A stretch of 64,000 bases of DNA, taken from assembly GCF_963678635.1 (NCBI RefSeq), contig NC_087064.1, positions 74,339,465-74,403,464 on the forward strand, read 5' to 3'. Positions 38,701 through 47,214 of this stretch are shown here, in pieces. How positions within the stretch are numbered: position 1 is the first letter of the stretch; every line of letters begins with the position of its first letter. Both the position numbers and the translations under genes were made by a program. Under the pieces are notes generated by a model. It saw nothing but the letters and a program-made list of their open reading frames with translations, made no database searches and was not told the origin of the DNA. The stretch comes from Symsagittifera roscoffensis (taxonomy: Eukaryota; Xenacoelomorpha; Acoela; Convolutidae).

Positions 38701-40137
38701 GGAGTTTTTATCATCCGAAAGGTATTGTTGTACTAAGTGCAAACTTATTTAAAAATTTTTGACCTATGATTGTTTTTTTGCAAAGTTATGGGGTTCAAAA
38801 TGGTCAATTTGGCCAACTTGGGACAATCAACGCGGGATATATTTCGCGCGTAAGCGGAGATTTAGTCCTTCTTACAAATAGTTCTAAAAAGACTGAGCTA
38901 TGCCATTTGGAGCGCTTAATACTTTTTAGGCAAAATATATATTTTGATTTTATATGGCGTGTGAGGCAATTATTTTAAAAAAAAACGCAAGAAAAAAGAT
39001 ATTTTTTTGAAAGTTTCATCAATTTTTAAAGATAACACTACTCGAATCATTTAAAAGGTAGTTGAAACTATCAGGGCTTCACCCTGATACGAGCAGTTTT
39101 ATTTCTGTTGTTCGTGAATTTGATTACCACTAACAAAATAGCTTTTTTTCACAAATCGCTCTTTATAAAGGACGGCGGCATGAAGCGGAACGAGCTGGCT
39201 TAGAACTGATGCAATGCGTCTCTTACTCTTACCCACCCATTCTGTTTCAGCTTTCCCGAAAAAAAAAGATGAGATCAGCTCAGCTCAGCTCTACTGATGC
39301 AATAATATTGAAACGTTTCAAATTCGGGGAGCGGTGGTGAAGTGGTTACGTCTCCGCCTCTCAATCGAAAGGTCGGACGTACGAGGCGCACCATGAGCCG
39401 TGCTCGTTGCTTGCGGGTGAGGCAACGTTACCCAGCCCTGAAAAATAACCAAAAAAATGCATGTAGTTCTTAAGCAGGGGCGCAACAGCGGTTCGCTGTG
39501 ATGAGCTCTACAGCTCGTATGTTGGTCCTTTCCCGCGCTTAAATCGTTATAAAAACTGAACCAAAAAGGCTGACGTTGAAGAAAAATTGTTTCTTAGACC
39601 ATCCTATTTTATCCCGCTGCCCGTCAATGTGGATATATGCCCGTTTTTTGAAAAGTTAAATCTGGACAATTTTAAAATAACTCGCCCATACAAGCTTCAG
39701 CTAGCCCTAATTAAAAAGAATTTTCACAAGCACATTTTTCAGTTTGAAGATGATTTCAGAGAAGAGAAGTATCTAACTAAAAGCACAAACCTGAAAGTTT
39801 ATTTCACAAATACTTACGGATTTTTAGATTTTTTAGCACCACAAAAGCGGAACCACAAGCCAGCCAGCATCACAGCCACCATTCCTAGACCCAGAGTTCC
39901 AAAAAAGGACACTGTGATGATGAGACTCACGTTGACAGTGGACATATCCAAGGTATGTTCCGTTCCTCCTCCTCCTTGAAGGGTGCCTGGATCAGAAGAG
40001 ATCACAGAGTTTGATCCAGTTGCTTTTTGCGTGACTTGAGACCAATCTAGTTGCCTATCGTCCGAATAGATTTGACCAGGATTTGGATCAGTTTTAAGGT
40101 GGCTACTCAGCTGAGAATCCAAGCTGCTATCCATTTC
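17313..40137 (-). CDS. 3' part of a gene for a single-pass membrane protein with a giant cytoplasmic tail (13 exons)
   Basis: Thirteen exons are joined by GT-AG introns with matching phases throughout. Their lengths sum to 5643 bases, exactly 1881 codons including the final TGA, with no internal stop. The first exon in the window gives an extracellular stalk and one membrane helix (about residues 68-95, VSLIITVSFFGTLGLGMVAV) followed by a basic stop-transfer sequence. The ~1780 residues after that are mostly disordered, rich in Ser, Asn, Gln and Arg, with only short conserved-looking islands near the C-terminus (VLPAGRDYSIDKKTDMIFRE). The ectodomain is encoded further right, outside or beyond the large element at 44084-62970. 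The layout resembles cell-adhesion or guidance receptors with long tails, but I cannot name the family. Confidence 0.8.
17817..18136 (+). repeat. hAT-like MITE family A, partial copy
   Basis: Shares the GACCAAATTGATTTTC segment, the CTGCGCCGCAGGCAA segment and the CTAAATCCGC end with the copy at 41490. The left end is truncated. Confidence 0.6.
18426..18545 (-). CDS. Host gene exon, conserved-looking island
   Basis: 120 bases; acceptor TTTTATTGCAG before 18545 and donor GTCAGC at 18425. It encodes RRLLPPSYRSVLPAGRDYSI and TDMIFREFLKTD, the least disordered-looking part of the tail and a good query for family searches. Confidence 0.75.
18719..18966 (-). CDS. Host gene exon
   Basis: 248 bases; acceptor TTATTTCAG before 18966 and donor GTGAAT at 18718. 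It encodes a helical basic segment (ERIVQETEKSAELAKSRRHA) followed by a Ser-rich region. It ends two bases into a codon. Confidence 0.78.
19140..19425 (+). repeat. SINE copy with an inverted second tRNA-like head
   Basis: The tail (TTGCTTAAGCAGGGGAGCAG, AACAGCTCGTATGTTGATAC) and part of the head match the SINE at 39334. Bases 19140-19200 read in reverse give a second similar tRNA-like head (CCGCCTCTCAGTCGAAA), so two heads face each other. Confidence 0.45.
19663..19922 (-). CDS. Host gene exon
   Basis: 260 bases; the acceptor ending TTGTTAAG before 19922 is the only one that keeps the phase; donor GTAAAT at 19662. It encodes a His/Gly/Ser-rich start and DDSLELESLK at the end. Confidence 0.72.
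20220..20435 (-). CDS. Host gene exon
   Basis: 216 bases; acceptor GCGTTTGTAG before 20435 and donor GTACAA at 20219. It encodes QEYLSDSNQHWSLNERTSSE and a basic, Thr-rich end. The phase is 1 at both ends. Confidence 0.75.
20605..20944 (+). repeat. hAT-like MITE family A, right-truncated copy
   Basis: Starts with the terminal sequence CAGGGGCGGATCTAGG. It lies in the intron beside the 20220-20435 exon and lacks its right terminus. Confidence 0.65.
21273..21893 (-). CDS. Host gene exon, Asn/Ser-rich
   Basis: 621 bases; acceptor TTATAG before 21893 and donor GTTAGT at 21272. Asn/Gln/His-rich and then Gly/Ala/Ser-rich; disordered. The phase is 1 at both ends. Confidence 0.78.
22215..22983 (-). 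CDS. Host gene exon, Ser/Arg-rich with acidic end
   Basis: 769 bases; acceptor TTTGTTTCAG before 22983 and donor GTCAGA at 22214. Ser/Arg/Asn-rich with a tandem NSRQ repeat, then an acidic patch (SSWEEDDEEDEFPNGVEFE) and a DLDMDMD repeat. Reading past the donor meets a stop within two codons. Confidence 0.8.
24375..24900 (+). repeat. Dispersed repeat family B copy
   Basis: Starts TTGTTCCGACTTTCG and has the family core with CGCGCGATATATATTTCGC and a GCGGAGA block. AT-rich and noncoding. Confidence 0.6.
24915..25250 (-). repeat. hAT-like MITE family A, diverged copy
   Basis: Internal match to the copy at 35153 (CTTGAGGCGCCTTCGGTGCC and neighbouring segments). The termini are eroded. Confidence 0.5.
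25316..25565 (-). CDS. Host gene exon, cytoplasmic tail
   Basis: 250 bases; acceptor TTTCATTTCAG before 25565 and donor GTACTG at 25315. It contains a Pro/Gly-rich patch followed by Arg/Asp-rich sequence (FRRSFDDRMCIQ). It ends on a complete codon. Confidence 0.78.
25673..25935 (+). repeat. hAT-like MITE family A, diverged copy
   Basis: Begins CAGGGGTGGAGCTAGG and shares the inner AATTAGTATAGG...GGCCGAAATTGGATCTC block. The right end is unclear. Confidence 0.55.
26002..26409 (-). CDS. Host gene exon, cytoplasmic tail
   Basis: 408 bases; acceptor TTGTTTCAG before 26409 and donor GTTTGT at 26001. It opens with FREDSKLQKKNRPNLTRQA and is polar and disordered. Phases match both neighbours. Confidence 0.78.
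26946..28383 (-). CDS. Host gene longest exon, disordered tail
   Basis: 1438 bases; acceptor TTTGCTGCAG before 28383 and donor GTGAGT at 26945. It encodes 479 residues rich in Ser, Asn, Asp and Gln, including three YNQG/YDN repeats (SSYNQGN, SSYNQGI, ASYDNE). No folded domain is apparent. Confidence 0.8.
28980..29115. repeat. Three tandem copies of a ~56-bp unit in an intron
   Basis: Unit containing AGTAGAGGGGTTGGTGCTAG and TTTTGGAAACAGAATG. It lies just beside the 29129-29223 exon on its donor side. Confidence 0.65.
29129..29223 (-). CDS. Host gene small exon
   Basis: 95 bases; acceptor TGCTTAG before 29223 and donor GTAAGT at 29128. It encodes VSLSANSHESDKKEQCDSIS and a basic end. Its frame differs from a longer spurious ORF over the same place; it was chosen because both phases fit the neighbouring exons. 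Confidence 0.75.
29295..29713. repeat. 11-bp minisatellite, unit TATCTAGATGC
   Basis: About 38 uninterrupted copies with few variants (TATCTAGATGT, TATCTAGAAGC). It lies in the intron beside the 29129-29223 exon. Each unit contains TCTAGA, so strands can fold on themselves. Confidence 0.9.
29714..34565. other. Large AT-rich intron of the host gene
   Basis: No ORF with coding character on either strand. It holds a partial reversed family B copy near 30475-30560, a diverged reversed one near 32930-33222 and the copy at 33469. Confidence 0.6.
33469..33938 (+). repeat. Dispersed repeat family B copy, both ends present
   Basis: About 470 bp from TTGTTCCAAC to GCAGTCGGAACAA, short inverted termini. 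A reversed, diverged copy lies just left, ending GGTCGGAACAA near 33220. Confidence 0.6.
34566..35024 (-). CDS. Host gene exon, cytoplasmic tail
   Basis: Acceptor TTTTAG before 35024 and donor GTAAGA at 34565. Starts one base into a codon and ends two bases into one. It encodes EDLEQAEDVDYKHLQMI, then a Ser/Asn-rich stretch with a run of Asn. Confidence 0.8.
35153..35507 (-). repeat. hAT-like MITE family A, complete copy
   Basis: 355 bp with terminal inverted repeats CAGGGGCGGATTTAGG and CCTAGATCTGCCCCTG. Flanks TACGTAAG and TAAGTAAG are an 8-bp target duplication with one mismatch. It has no coding capacity. Inner palindrome GGCGCC-TTT-GGCGCC. Confidence 0.8.
36041..36096. repeat. Long near-perfect hairpin
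   Basis: Two arms of 26 and 28 bases, each built on ATCTAC.TAACAATCTC and a C6TTTC end, separated by two bases. They differ by one mismatch and a 2-base insertion. Confidence 0.75.
37520..38007 (+). repeat. Dispersed repeat family B copy
   Basis: About 488 bp from TTGTTCCGACTTTCG to AGTACGAACA, with the AACGCGCAATATATTTTG core. Confidence 0.6.
38100..38239 (-). repeat. hAT-like MITE family A, partial copy
   Basis: Only the end with AAATCCTAGATCCGCCCTTG is retained. Confidence 0.55.
38610..39020 (+). repeat. Dispersed repeat family B copy, diverged
   Basis: Keeps the GGAATATTTGTGCTCG segment and the core GCGGGATATATTTCGCGCG. The ends are eroded. Confidence 0.55.
39334..39545 (+). repeat. 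tRNA-derived SINE
   Basis: The head GCGGTGGTGAAGTGGTTACG followed by CCGCCTCTCAATCGAAAGG is tRNA-like (A-box position, anticodon-arm-like stretch, degenerate B-box region). The tail has CTTAAGCAGGGGCGCAACAG and AGCTCGTATGTTGGTCC, shared with the copy near 19330-19420. Confidence 0.6.
39818..40137 (-). CDS. Host gene exon with the membrane helix
   Basis: The acceptor ends at 40138 (TTTTTCAG) and the donor GTAAGT starts at 39817. It encodes a Ser/Gly-rich stalk, the membrane helix and the stop-transfer sequence WFRFCGAKKSKNP. It ends with two bases of a codon, completed by the first base of the next exon. Confidence 0.8.
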
Positions 40138-41489
40138 CTGAAAAATTAACTTGTCAAAAATAAATTTCTAATAAAGCAAAGGATTAATTAACATTTAAAT
40201 AAGGAGATTTCTTACAATAAGTATAAAAAACTCTTTTTATAGAAAAAAATACACTCCTTTCTAGCAAGAGGGGGTTTCAAAGAGTGTTACCAAATAAGAA
40301 GCTCGATAAGAAGTGTCCGTGGGAGTTTTTTTTTACTTGGGTATTTTTCTTTTGACCGTTATTGGCAAACTATTATGACCATTATTGGCAAAGTTTTCAT
40401 CCCTGCTGGCAACACAAGAAAAGCAATTTTGAGAAATCAAAATTTGGACAAAAATGCGTTTTTTAAGTTGCGCAACCGCTACTGCCCAAATATGTCGTTT
40501 CCTTCTAAATGAGTATATACGGGCGCCCAAGGCGTCCTTCGAATTTTTTTATGAGTGGACAGTTGGACAGTCAGAAATGGTTGTCGTAAATTAGTACCAA
40601 ATGAGTATACCCTTTGTAAAAACGGGCAACCAGAGTTGAGAAATGGACTTCAGGTGACTTTTGGGCACCCACCACAAAGGAAGATAATTTGCTAGTTAGC
40701 TAGTTATGATGTTAGTTAGTTATAAAACTAATTCTTATTTAGAGGAAATTGATCCATAAAATTGGTTGCTTTTCATCATCAAAAGAAATTCGTGCGAAGA
40801 ATTGCTTGAAAAAAAAAATCTTTGTATAGATAGCTGAACAAAAATGATATGAAACATTTAGTTCTTAAAATCAGTAATGGTCGGCTATAATGAAAACTAA
40901 TTAAACTAATCGATTAATTTTGTAAAGGCTTCAACTATTTAGTAGACCCAAAACCCGCTCTCTGTCAAAAAAATATGTCGCTGAAGGGGTGAAAGTTTCA
41001 ATTACTCACTTTCGAAAAGTTTAGGTCACAATAAGCAGCTTCATTTTTTTTTTACAAAAGACGGCAACTGACAAAAATATAATTTAAAGCTGCACTCAAA
41101 AATTGGTAAGTCGTTGTTTTTAATAATGATTTATATGCAGAACAAAGGAGACGATCATTAATTATGAGGCCAACACCCGTAAATCTTCAGTTTTTGACCC
41201 TGGCAGTTTGTATACGATTATTTGCTGCAAAAGGGGTGTTACATAACAGGCCCATAAAGTAGGATACATTTCCTGACTGAAATTTAAGTCAGTCAATTCT
41301 CTGGCGAGGCATGCAACAATCAGGAAGCAAAATCATTTCTTTTTTTGAAAAAAAAGCCATTTTGCAAGGCACAGGAAGTTCATAGAATACAAAAAAAAGA
41401 CAAGCTGAATCACTCAAGTATACCCGAAGTTATTTTTCGGAGAGTTGCTCGGAGACTTTCATAATTTGTTAGAAAAAAAAAGAAATATA

Positions 41490-41853
41490 CAGGGGGCGGA
41501 TCTAGGATTTTCTCGAGGGGGTGGGGGCGGATTTTCGAAATTTTTTTGAAAATCTTCACTTTTTTTATGTCGACCAAATTGATTTTCCGAGCTCTCCTAG
41601 AGCAGTAAAAAGACGCTGTTGCGGCCAAAGTTTGTGCGCCGCAGGCAACTTTTTGAATTGCGTTTTTTCGGCGCGCGCTCTTCTCTCAAAATTAGTATAT
41701 ATTGGCGCCAAAGAAGCCCTTTGAAAATTTTTAGTGTCCGTCACCAAAAATCGATATCTCAAAAAACTACAAAGGGGGGACATTTTGGGTTGGCTGGGGG
41801 TCAAATTGCTGAGGGGGGAGAGGCGTCCACCCCGCCCCCTAAATCCGCCCCTG
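41490..41853 (+). repeat. hAT-like MITE family A, complete copy
   Basis: 364 bp from CAGGGGGCGGATCTAGG to CTAAATCCGCCCCTG, opposite in orientation to the copies at 35153 and 43605. The target duplication is not clear. Confidence 0.75.
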
Positions 41854-42497
41854 TTTATATATATATTTTTTTATTATTGCTGAAACATTACAGAACATTG
41901 CTGAAACACATTAAGCCAAAAATAAGAAGACACTTCGGACAAAATCAATACTAATTAAGTAAACCCACCCTCCAAATCTGATGGGCTGTCCTAAGTTCTA
42001 AAATAAGCACTCCAAAAAATTAGCATTTCAGAAATTTCCTAATACCTTCATAAGCTGGAGAGCTCTCCTGAACTTCAAAAATAGCATTCTAGAAATACTC
42101 CAAGTTACCCTTGTAAACCTTAGGAAAGCATTGAAAGAAAGCAGCCTTCCTTGAAATTCATAACGTACCCACACTCAATTTCGCTTCAGTTATAGCAGAC
42201 TACTAAACAGATATCTGTCAAGGTTATAGATAAAACAAAGGAAAAAGTGCCCAAATTGTACCAATACTTCACATGACGTTTACCACCTTTTTAATTGCCT
42301 AGTATAATCGACCACTCTGATGACTTGTGGGCAACCCGTTTATGTCAAAATACGGCTGAGTTTTCTAACAAAACGAGGTGCATTATCGGAAACATTCTCG
42401 TTTCATCGCACTAATTAAAAACTGACCACTTGAACAAGACAAAGGGTTTGATTCTGATCTGTTTTATGTACCAAAAACTGGTCCCTAGAACTGTTTA

Positions 42498-42940
42498 TTG
42501 TTCCGACTTTCGATACGAAAGTAACGGAATATTTGTGCTCGGGTGAATTTTTTTTCTTCAGACAAATTTCGACTTTTTAACTAGCCGTTTTTGAAAAGAT
42601 ATTTCACCTGTGATCATTTTTGTAAACTTATGGGGGTTTGAAGATTGCCATTTTGGCCAATTTGGGACAAATAACGCGCGATATATTTCGCGCTATTAAC
42701 GCGTAAGCGGAGATTTAATCCGAATTAGAATTCGTTCCAAATTGGTTGAAAGAAGCTTATTTGCCATAATTGAGTTGTCAAAGTAGCCAAATCTATTCTT
42801 TTATACTTTATATGGCGTGTGGGGGGATGATTTCATTAAAAAATGTCAAACATTTGAAACTTTTTTTTTCATTTTGTTTTATTACAATTAATTTTTTCAT
42901 GTATCTACTGCTCCATAAACCCTAAAAGGCAGTCGGAACA
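42498..42940 (+). repeat. Dispersed repeat family B, best-preserved copy
   Basis: 443 bp from TTGTTCCGACTTTCG to GGCAGTCGGAACA. The core AACGCGCGATATATTTCGCG is a near-palindrome. No ORF. Confidence 0.7.
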
Positions 42941-43261
42941 TTCAGGGCTTCCATATTTTTAATTGTGGTGTACTGAACAAAAAAGGAACTTGACGATTGC
43001 TCTTGTTTGCAGCTACAAACAACAACAAGACTGCTCTATCAGGACGAAGCCCTCAATCTTTTCACTGCCTTTTAAGCTCTATGGAACTTAAACGTAATTT
43101 TTTATGTAATAACATGAAAAACATTAATGCAATAAGATAAAATCTAAAAAATTGTTTGTTTAAAATTTGAGATTTTTTGTGAAAATCAACACTCCAAACG
43201 CCATATGAAGAACAAAGAGATAGATTGCGCTCCTAGTAAATAATCAATTATGACAAATAAC

Positions 43262-43595
43262 CGTCCTTCAAACAACTTGGAACGATTTCCAGGACGGATT
43301 AAATCTCCGCTTACGCGTTAATAGCGCGAAATATATCGCGCGGTAATTGTCCCAAATTGGCCAAAATGGAAATCTCTAAACCCCCATAACATTATGAAAA
43401 AAGATTACAGATGAGAAAACTTTTAAAATTTAAGCTCTTTAAATTTAAATTTAGAGCTCTTTAAATTAAGCTCTTCAAATTAAACTACCTTTGGAATGGT
43501 ATATATATTTTTTGTCAAAAAACTCGAAATTTATCTGAAGAAAAAACCACCCGAGCACAAATATACCAATATTTTTGTAACGAAAGTCGGAACAA
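43262..43595 (-). repeat. Dispersed repeat family B, reversed copy
   Basis: Inverted relative to the copy at 42498; ends CGAAAGTCGGAACAA. The family A MITE at 43605 begins 10 bases further right. Confidence 0.6.
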
Positions 43596-43604
43596 CAACA
43601 GAAA

Positions 43605-43991
43605 CAAGGGCGGATTTAGGGGGGCATGGGGGGCGGACGCCCCCCTCCTTCAGGGATTCGACCCCATGTCGACCCAAAGAGTCCCCCTTTGGTACTTTTC
43701 CAGAAATCCGTTTTTAGTGACGGACCCTTAATTTTTCTAAAGGCGCATTTGGCGCCAATATATACTAACTTTGAGGGGGAGCGCGCGCCACAAAAACGCG
43801 ATTTTTTTGTGTAAATTTTCCAAAAAGTGCCTGCGGCGCAGAAAATTTGATCAAAACAGCGTCTTTTTAGTGCTTTAGGAGAGCTCCGAAAACCAATTTG
43901 GCCGACCTACAAAAAAAAGGTCGTCAAAATTTTCGAAAATTTTTTGAAAATCCGCCCCCCCGCCCTCGAGAAAATCCTAGATCCGCCCCTG
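43605..43991 (-). repeat. hAT-like MITE family A, complete copy with perfect target duplication
   Basis: 387 bp from CAAGGGCGGATTTAGG to CCTAGATCCGCCCCTG. The 8-bp flanks AACAGAAA (43597-43604 and 43992-43999) are identical, as expected for a hAT-mobilised element. It lies 92 bp from the left LTR of the large element. Confidence 0.85.
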
Positions 43992-44079
43992 AACAGAAAT
44001 CTGCAAACAAAATCTAGTGAGATCTAATTGTGAAAATGTGAGCTTGTTTTTCGGCGTTTGCCAACAAAAGTAAAATACG

Positions 44080-44083
44080 ATTC
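44080..44083. repeat. Target site duplication, left copy
   Basis: ATTC before the left LTR, repeated at 62971-62974. Confidence 0.85.
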
Positions 44084-44494
44084 TGAGTTAGGACCGAGTT
44101 TGGTTAACTCATAGAGTAATTTCGGATAGGGTACACCGTCTGCTCGTCACGCTATCTTATTTTCGGCCGGATAGATTCGTGCAACTTCTTAGTCTAATAC
44201 CGATCCTAATCTTACTCTTATACTATCTAGTCTCAGGTTGTTTAACTAGTCTCTGCTAGGCTCAATAGATCTAGGGTATACTGGTTTATTGCGGCTGCTG
44301 AAGTGCTCGGGAGAGTCCAACTAATTTCTAAGTTAAATTCAAATCTCTCTGGTGCTGAAATTACAAGTAACTTCAGCACTTACAAATAAGTGGGTTGTTA
44401 GTTAGATGGATCATGATTGGTTAATATTAAATACTTTACATTGGTAAAATATCTAAATTATCCAATCATAAAATGTAGTTTAGATCAGGTTCCA
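44084..44494 (-). repeat. 3' LTR of the large element
   Basis: 411 bp, the same as 62560-62970. AATAAA (plus-strand 44285-44290) would supply the poly(A) signal for element transcripts. Confidence 0.95.
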
Positions 44495-44501
44495 CCCATC
44501 C
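44495..44501 (-). promoter_or_regulatory. Short candidate polypurine tract
   Basis: The minus strand reads GGATGGG directly before the TGGAACC start of the 3' LTR. It is short for such a tract, but it is at the right place. Confidence 0.4.
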
Positions 44502-46107
44502 GGGTTTTACAGAGTTTTTTAGAATAGTTCTTCTGCAATTTGAAGGATGGATGATGGACGTTGGTTTTTGGCGAACATCATTTTCTTCCGTTTCCTCTTT
44601 GTTAAAGAAGTTCCAGGAAGCTGGAGTTAGAGACATAAGACGTTGTGTCTTCTAGTGACAACGACTAAGTCTTTGCAACAAACTCAAATCTGATTTCAGA
44701 ATGGTTGGCTATGTCAGGTTTTTCTGTTCTGCGTGGAGAACTTCTTTTGTGTCTGATCTAGTTTGGGAATGGCGTGGAGATTGTGCGTGGAGGGGATGCC
44801 TGGTTACTCGGATCTGTACGTATACTTGAACATCGAGGTGGTCATTGGTCTAGTTCAATGAAGTCCTTTTCTGCGAAGTCAAGTCGTACTCTAAATCCTT
44901 TGAGTTGTGATTGTGAGTGGCATATCGATTGTGGTTGGCCATTCTCTCTCGAGTGTAGTGGGGTCGTTTTGTCTTTAGATGTTCGTCCTTGGTGTTGTAT
45001 TCTGATCTATGTATTGCATAATGTAATTTACATTTTATAAAACATTTATTAGTTTAATATTTTTTAATTATGATTTTAGTTAGTTGTTTTCACAAAAGCT
45101 TTTTGTTTTAGTTCGGTTATTTTGAAGAGTTACTCACACTTGAGTAGCTCTTATTAAAAATAGAGGTGTGGTCACAAAGCGTGGATGTAGCGCGGTGGGT
45201 TAGGCCGGCTATAGAGCATGCTCAGGACGTCCTTCCTGGTGGGTTAGGCCAGGAGTGGGAGTATGATTTCATGCGGTTTTTGTGAGGGGTCCTGTTATGT
45301 GACAACGTTTTATGTTGGGTTTGTTGTGATTTTTCTTATGTCTTGTTGGTTATGTCCTTTTTCCAAAAAGCAAATTGTTCGTGGTATGGGTTTGTCTTTC
45401 GACTTTTTTGTGTTTTATTATTTCTTTCTTAGACTTTATAATAGTCTTCAAAAGAATAAATTATCCAGTTTTAAACTGGGTTAATCCGGTTTGGGTACCG
45501 TTGGTTTCCTTTTCTTAGTCATGCTGTTATTCTATGATTTGTGGTATTTAGTAAGCTGCGTTGGTTAGTTTTGTTTAGTATATGATTCCTTTCCAACCGG
45601 GTTAAAGGAAAGTTTGAAACATGTTATTATATGTTAGAGTTGTTGAGTGTGAAAACTTGAAACTGAAATTCATTATTTTAAACAATTCTTCGTGGGCAAG
45701 CTGTGCGAGTGTGGATAGAATTTCTGTGCGAATAAATGAGAATATCAAAAGGTTAGTACTGCATTTGCATTTTATTAATTTACTGCATAGAATTTGTAAA
45801 TTTACTGCTAGTTATGGGGGAATTTTAAGTTACAAATTTTCATCATAATTAGATTTACTGCTTGTGGGGAAAATTTTAGAAATGAATTTACTGCATTGGT
45901 ATTAAATTTATAAATTTATAAGTGTAAGAGATTAATAGAATTGTTGAAATCTGTTTGATGAAATTTGCGATCTTTATTTGTTTTTTGTGGTTTTTGTAGG
46001 TGATCGTCGGATGAAGGCTAAAAATCTAAGGAAAACATGGATAAAGTATGGTGAGTTTTTTAATATTTTAATTAGTTAGTAATATTCATTTAATTCATAC
46101 TTACCTG
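44502..46107 (-). other. 3' noncoding region of the large element
   Basis: 1.6 kb without a minus-strand ORF of note. Plus-strand ORFs here are short and unsupported. It contains the GC-rich palindromic patch at 45186-45262. Confidence 0.55.
45186..45262 (-). promoter_or_regulatory. GC-rich palindromic patch in the 3' noncoding region
   Basis: Two copies of GGTGGGTTAGGCC (45194-45206, 45238-45250) flank two adjacent perfect 10-base palindromes, GAGCATGCTC (45214-45223) and AGGACGTCCT (45224-45233). CCTGG...CCAGG around the second copy forms a stem. In an AT-rich element this suggests a structured RNA, for example for export or dimerisation. Function inferred. Confidence 0.4.
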
Positions 46108-47214
46108 TTAGTCGTCGGGGAAAAAACCGTGGGGGAAGATGTCGTGAATTAGTTCTGAAGTTGTTAGTAGTTTAGCTAAGATGCGGATGATATTTTTAGT
46201 TTGAAGCAGTGGCCAAAGCAATTGAAGTGCCTTAAAAGTGGTTAGTTCTTCAGTGCCAACTGCAAACTCATAAGGTGTGTTTTGGATTAGATTATATAAT
46301 TTGTGATTGAATTTAGTGTTGTGGATGAATTCTAAAATTGGGATTTCTATAGGTTGTACAAACGCGTGCGGGATAAGGAAGGGTCGGGATTCTTCGGCGT
46401 TGAAGGTCTTGGTGATGGGACAGAAGATGTACATTTGGGTTATGGGATCATAATTGCGAAGAATACCATGAAGGTTAGTATCTTTAATGCAATATGTGAA
46501 ATTTAGGAAAAAAGGTGAAGTGTATTTGGAATTAATGAATTGAAAGCGATGGTGTGGTTGTCTAGAGGGTGTGTGTAGGTCAAAGTGATTTTGGATGAAG
46601 CGATAATAACTATATGTGTGGGTTTGTTTAGTGCGCAACATAATATCGTGTGAGCAGTGTAAATCTCTTTCGTGTGGTGCAAGGAAATGAAAGGTTAGTG
46701 AAAATATTTGGAAGCGTTCTTTAAAACTTTCGTATGCTTGTGTGTCTGTTAGTGCTTCTGAAATAATGTGATCAAACTTTCGGTCGAAGATGTTTAGTGT
46801 AAATATATATGGTGTCTTGATGAAAAATTTCTCGGTAATTTGTGGATTAGCGAAGCGATCGTCGTCTAAGAATTGATCTTGGTTAGCTCTGATGATGTTG
46901 TGATCATAGTATTCGAGTGTATATTCGTTTGCTCTAGGTGCAGTGTGTGTTTTTAGTGATTTTTTATATCCAACGTAAGTAAATTGTCTAGGTGTTAGTG
47001 GTGTAGTGAGTCGATATAGCATGTCCGTATTTCGCTCTATATCGATGTGAGTGTTAGATAAAGGTAAGCAAAGAGGGTTAGTAAAATGATAATATGAGGT
47101 CCAAGAGAGAGTGGGCATTAAAACGTATTCATCTACAAAGTTGCGTGTTTCGTTAGTGTCGTGGGGGGTGTTTAAGGTGTATTGTGGGAATGAGGGTAAG
47201 GTGATGGCTAAAAA
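46108..47214 (-). CDS. 336-aa ORF in frame with the preceding ORF across a TAA
   Basis: Frame open from the base after TAA 47215-47217; the first ATG is at 47118, 32 codons in. The protein looks folded, with many aromatic residues, and has no signal peptide or membrane helix (YTLEYYDHNIIRANQ, FQIFSLTFHFLAPHERDL). Either the ATG is used or it is made as a fusion with the preceding Pro-rich protein. No family recognised. Confidence 0.65.
   Translation of the reverse strand, partial: FLAITLPSFPQYTLNTPHDTNETRNFVDEYVLMPTLSWTSYYHFTNPLCLPLSNTHIDIERNTDMLYRLTTPLTPRQFTYVGYKKSLKTHTAPRANEYTLEYYDHNIIRANQDQFLDDDRFANPQITEKFFIKTPYIFTLNIFDRKFDHIISEALTDTQAYESFKERFQIFSLTFHFLAPHERDLHCSHDIMLRTKQTHTYSYYRFIQNHFDLHTPSRQPHHRFQFINSKYTSPFFLNFTYCIKDTNLHGILRNYDPITQMYIFCPITKTFNAEESRPFLIPHAFVQPIEIPILEFIHNTKFNHKLYNLIQNTPYEFAVGTEELTTFKALQLLWPLLQTKNIIRILAKLLTTSELIHDIFPHGFFPDD

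Larger units (their letters stand above)
35508..39817. other. Large intron of the host gene
   Basis: AT-rich, with MITE copies listed separately, a long hairpin at 36041-36096 and a SINE at 39334. No supported exon. Confidence 0.55.
40138..44079. other. Intron or flanking DNA before the large element
   Basis: AT-rich with MITE copies listed separately and a diverged family A remnant near 40460-40690. No supported exon of the host gene. Confidence 0.5.

Noticed and set aside
39334-39410. Functional tRNA gene
   Set aside because: The head lacks a proper B box and acceptor stem and is followed by the SINE tail shared with 19330-19420.
44774-46053. Possible antisense spliced gene in the 3' noncoding region (88-aa ORF; acceptor TTTTTGTAG before 45999 and donor GTGAGT after 46053)
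   Set aside because: Only isolated splice-like signals; no coherent coding frame joins them.
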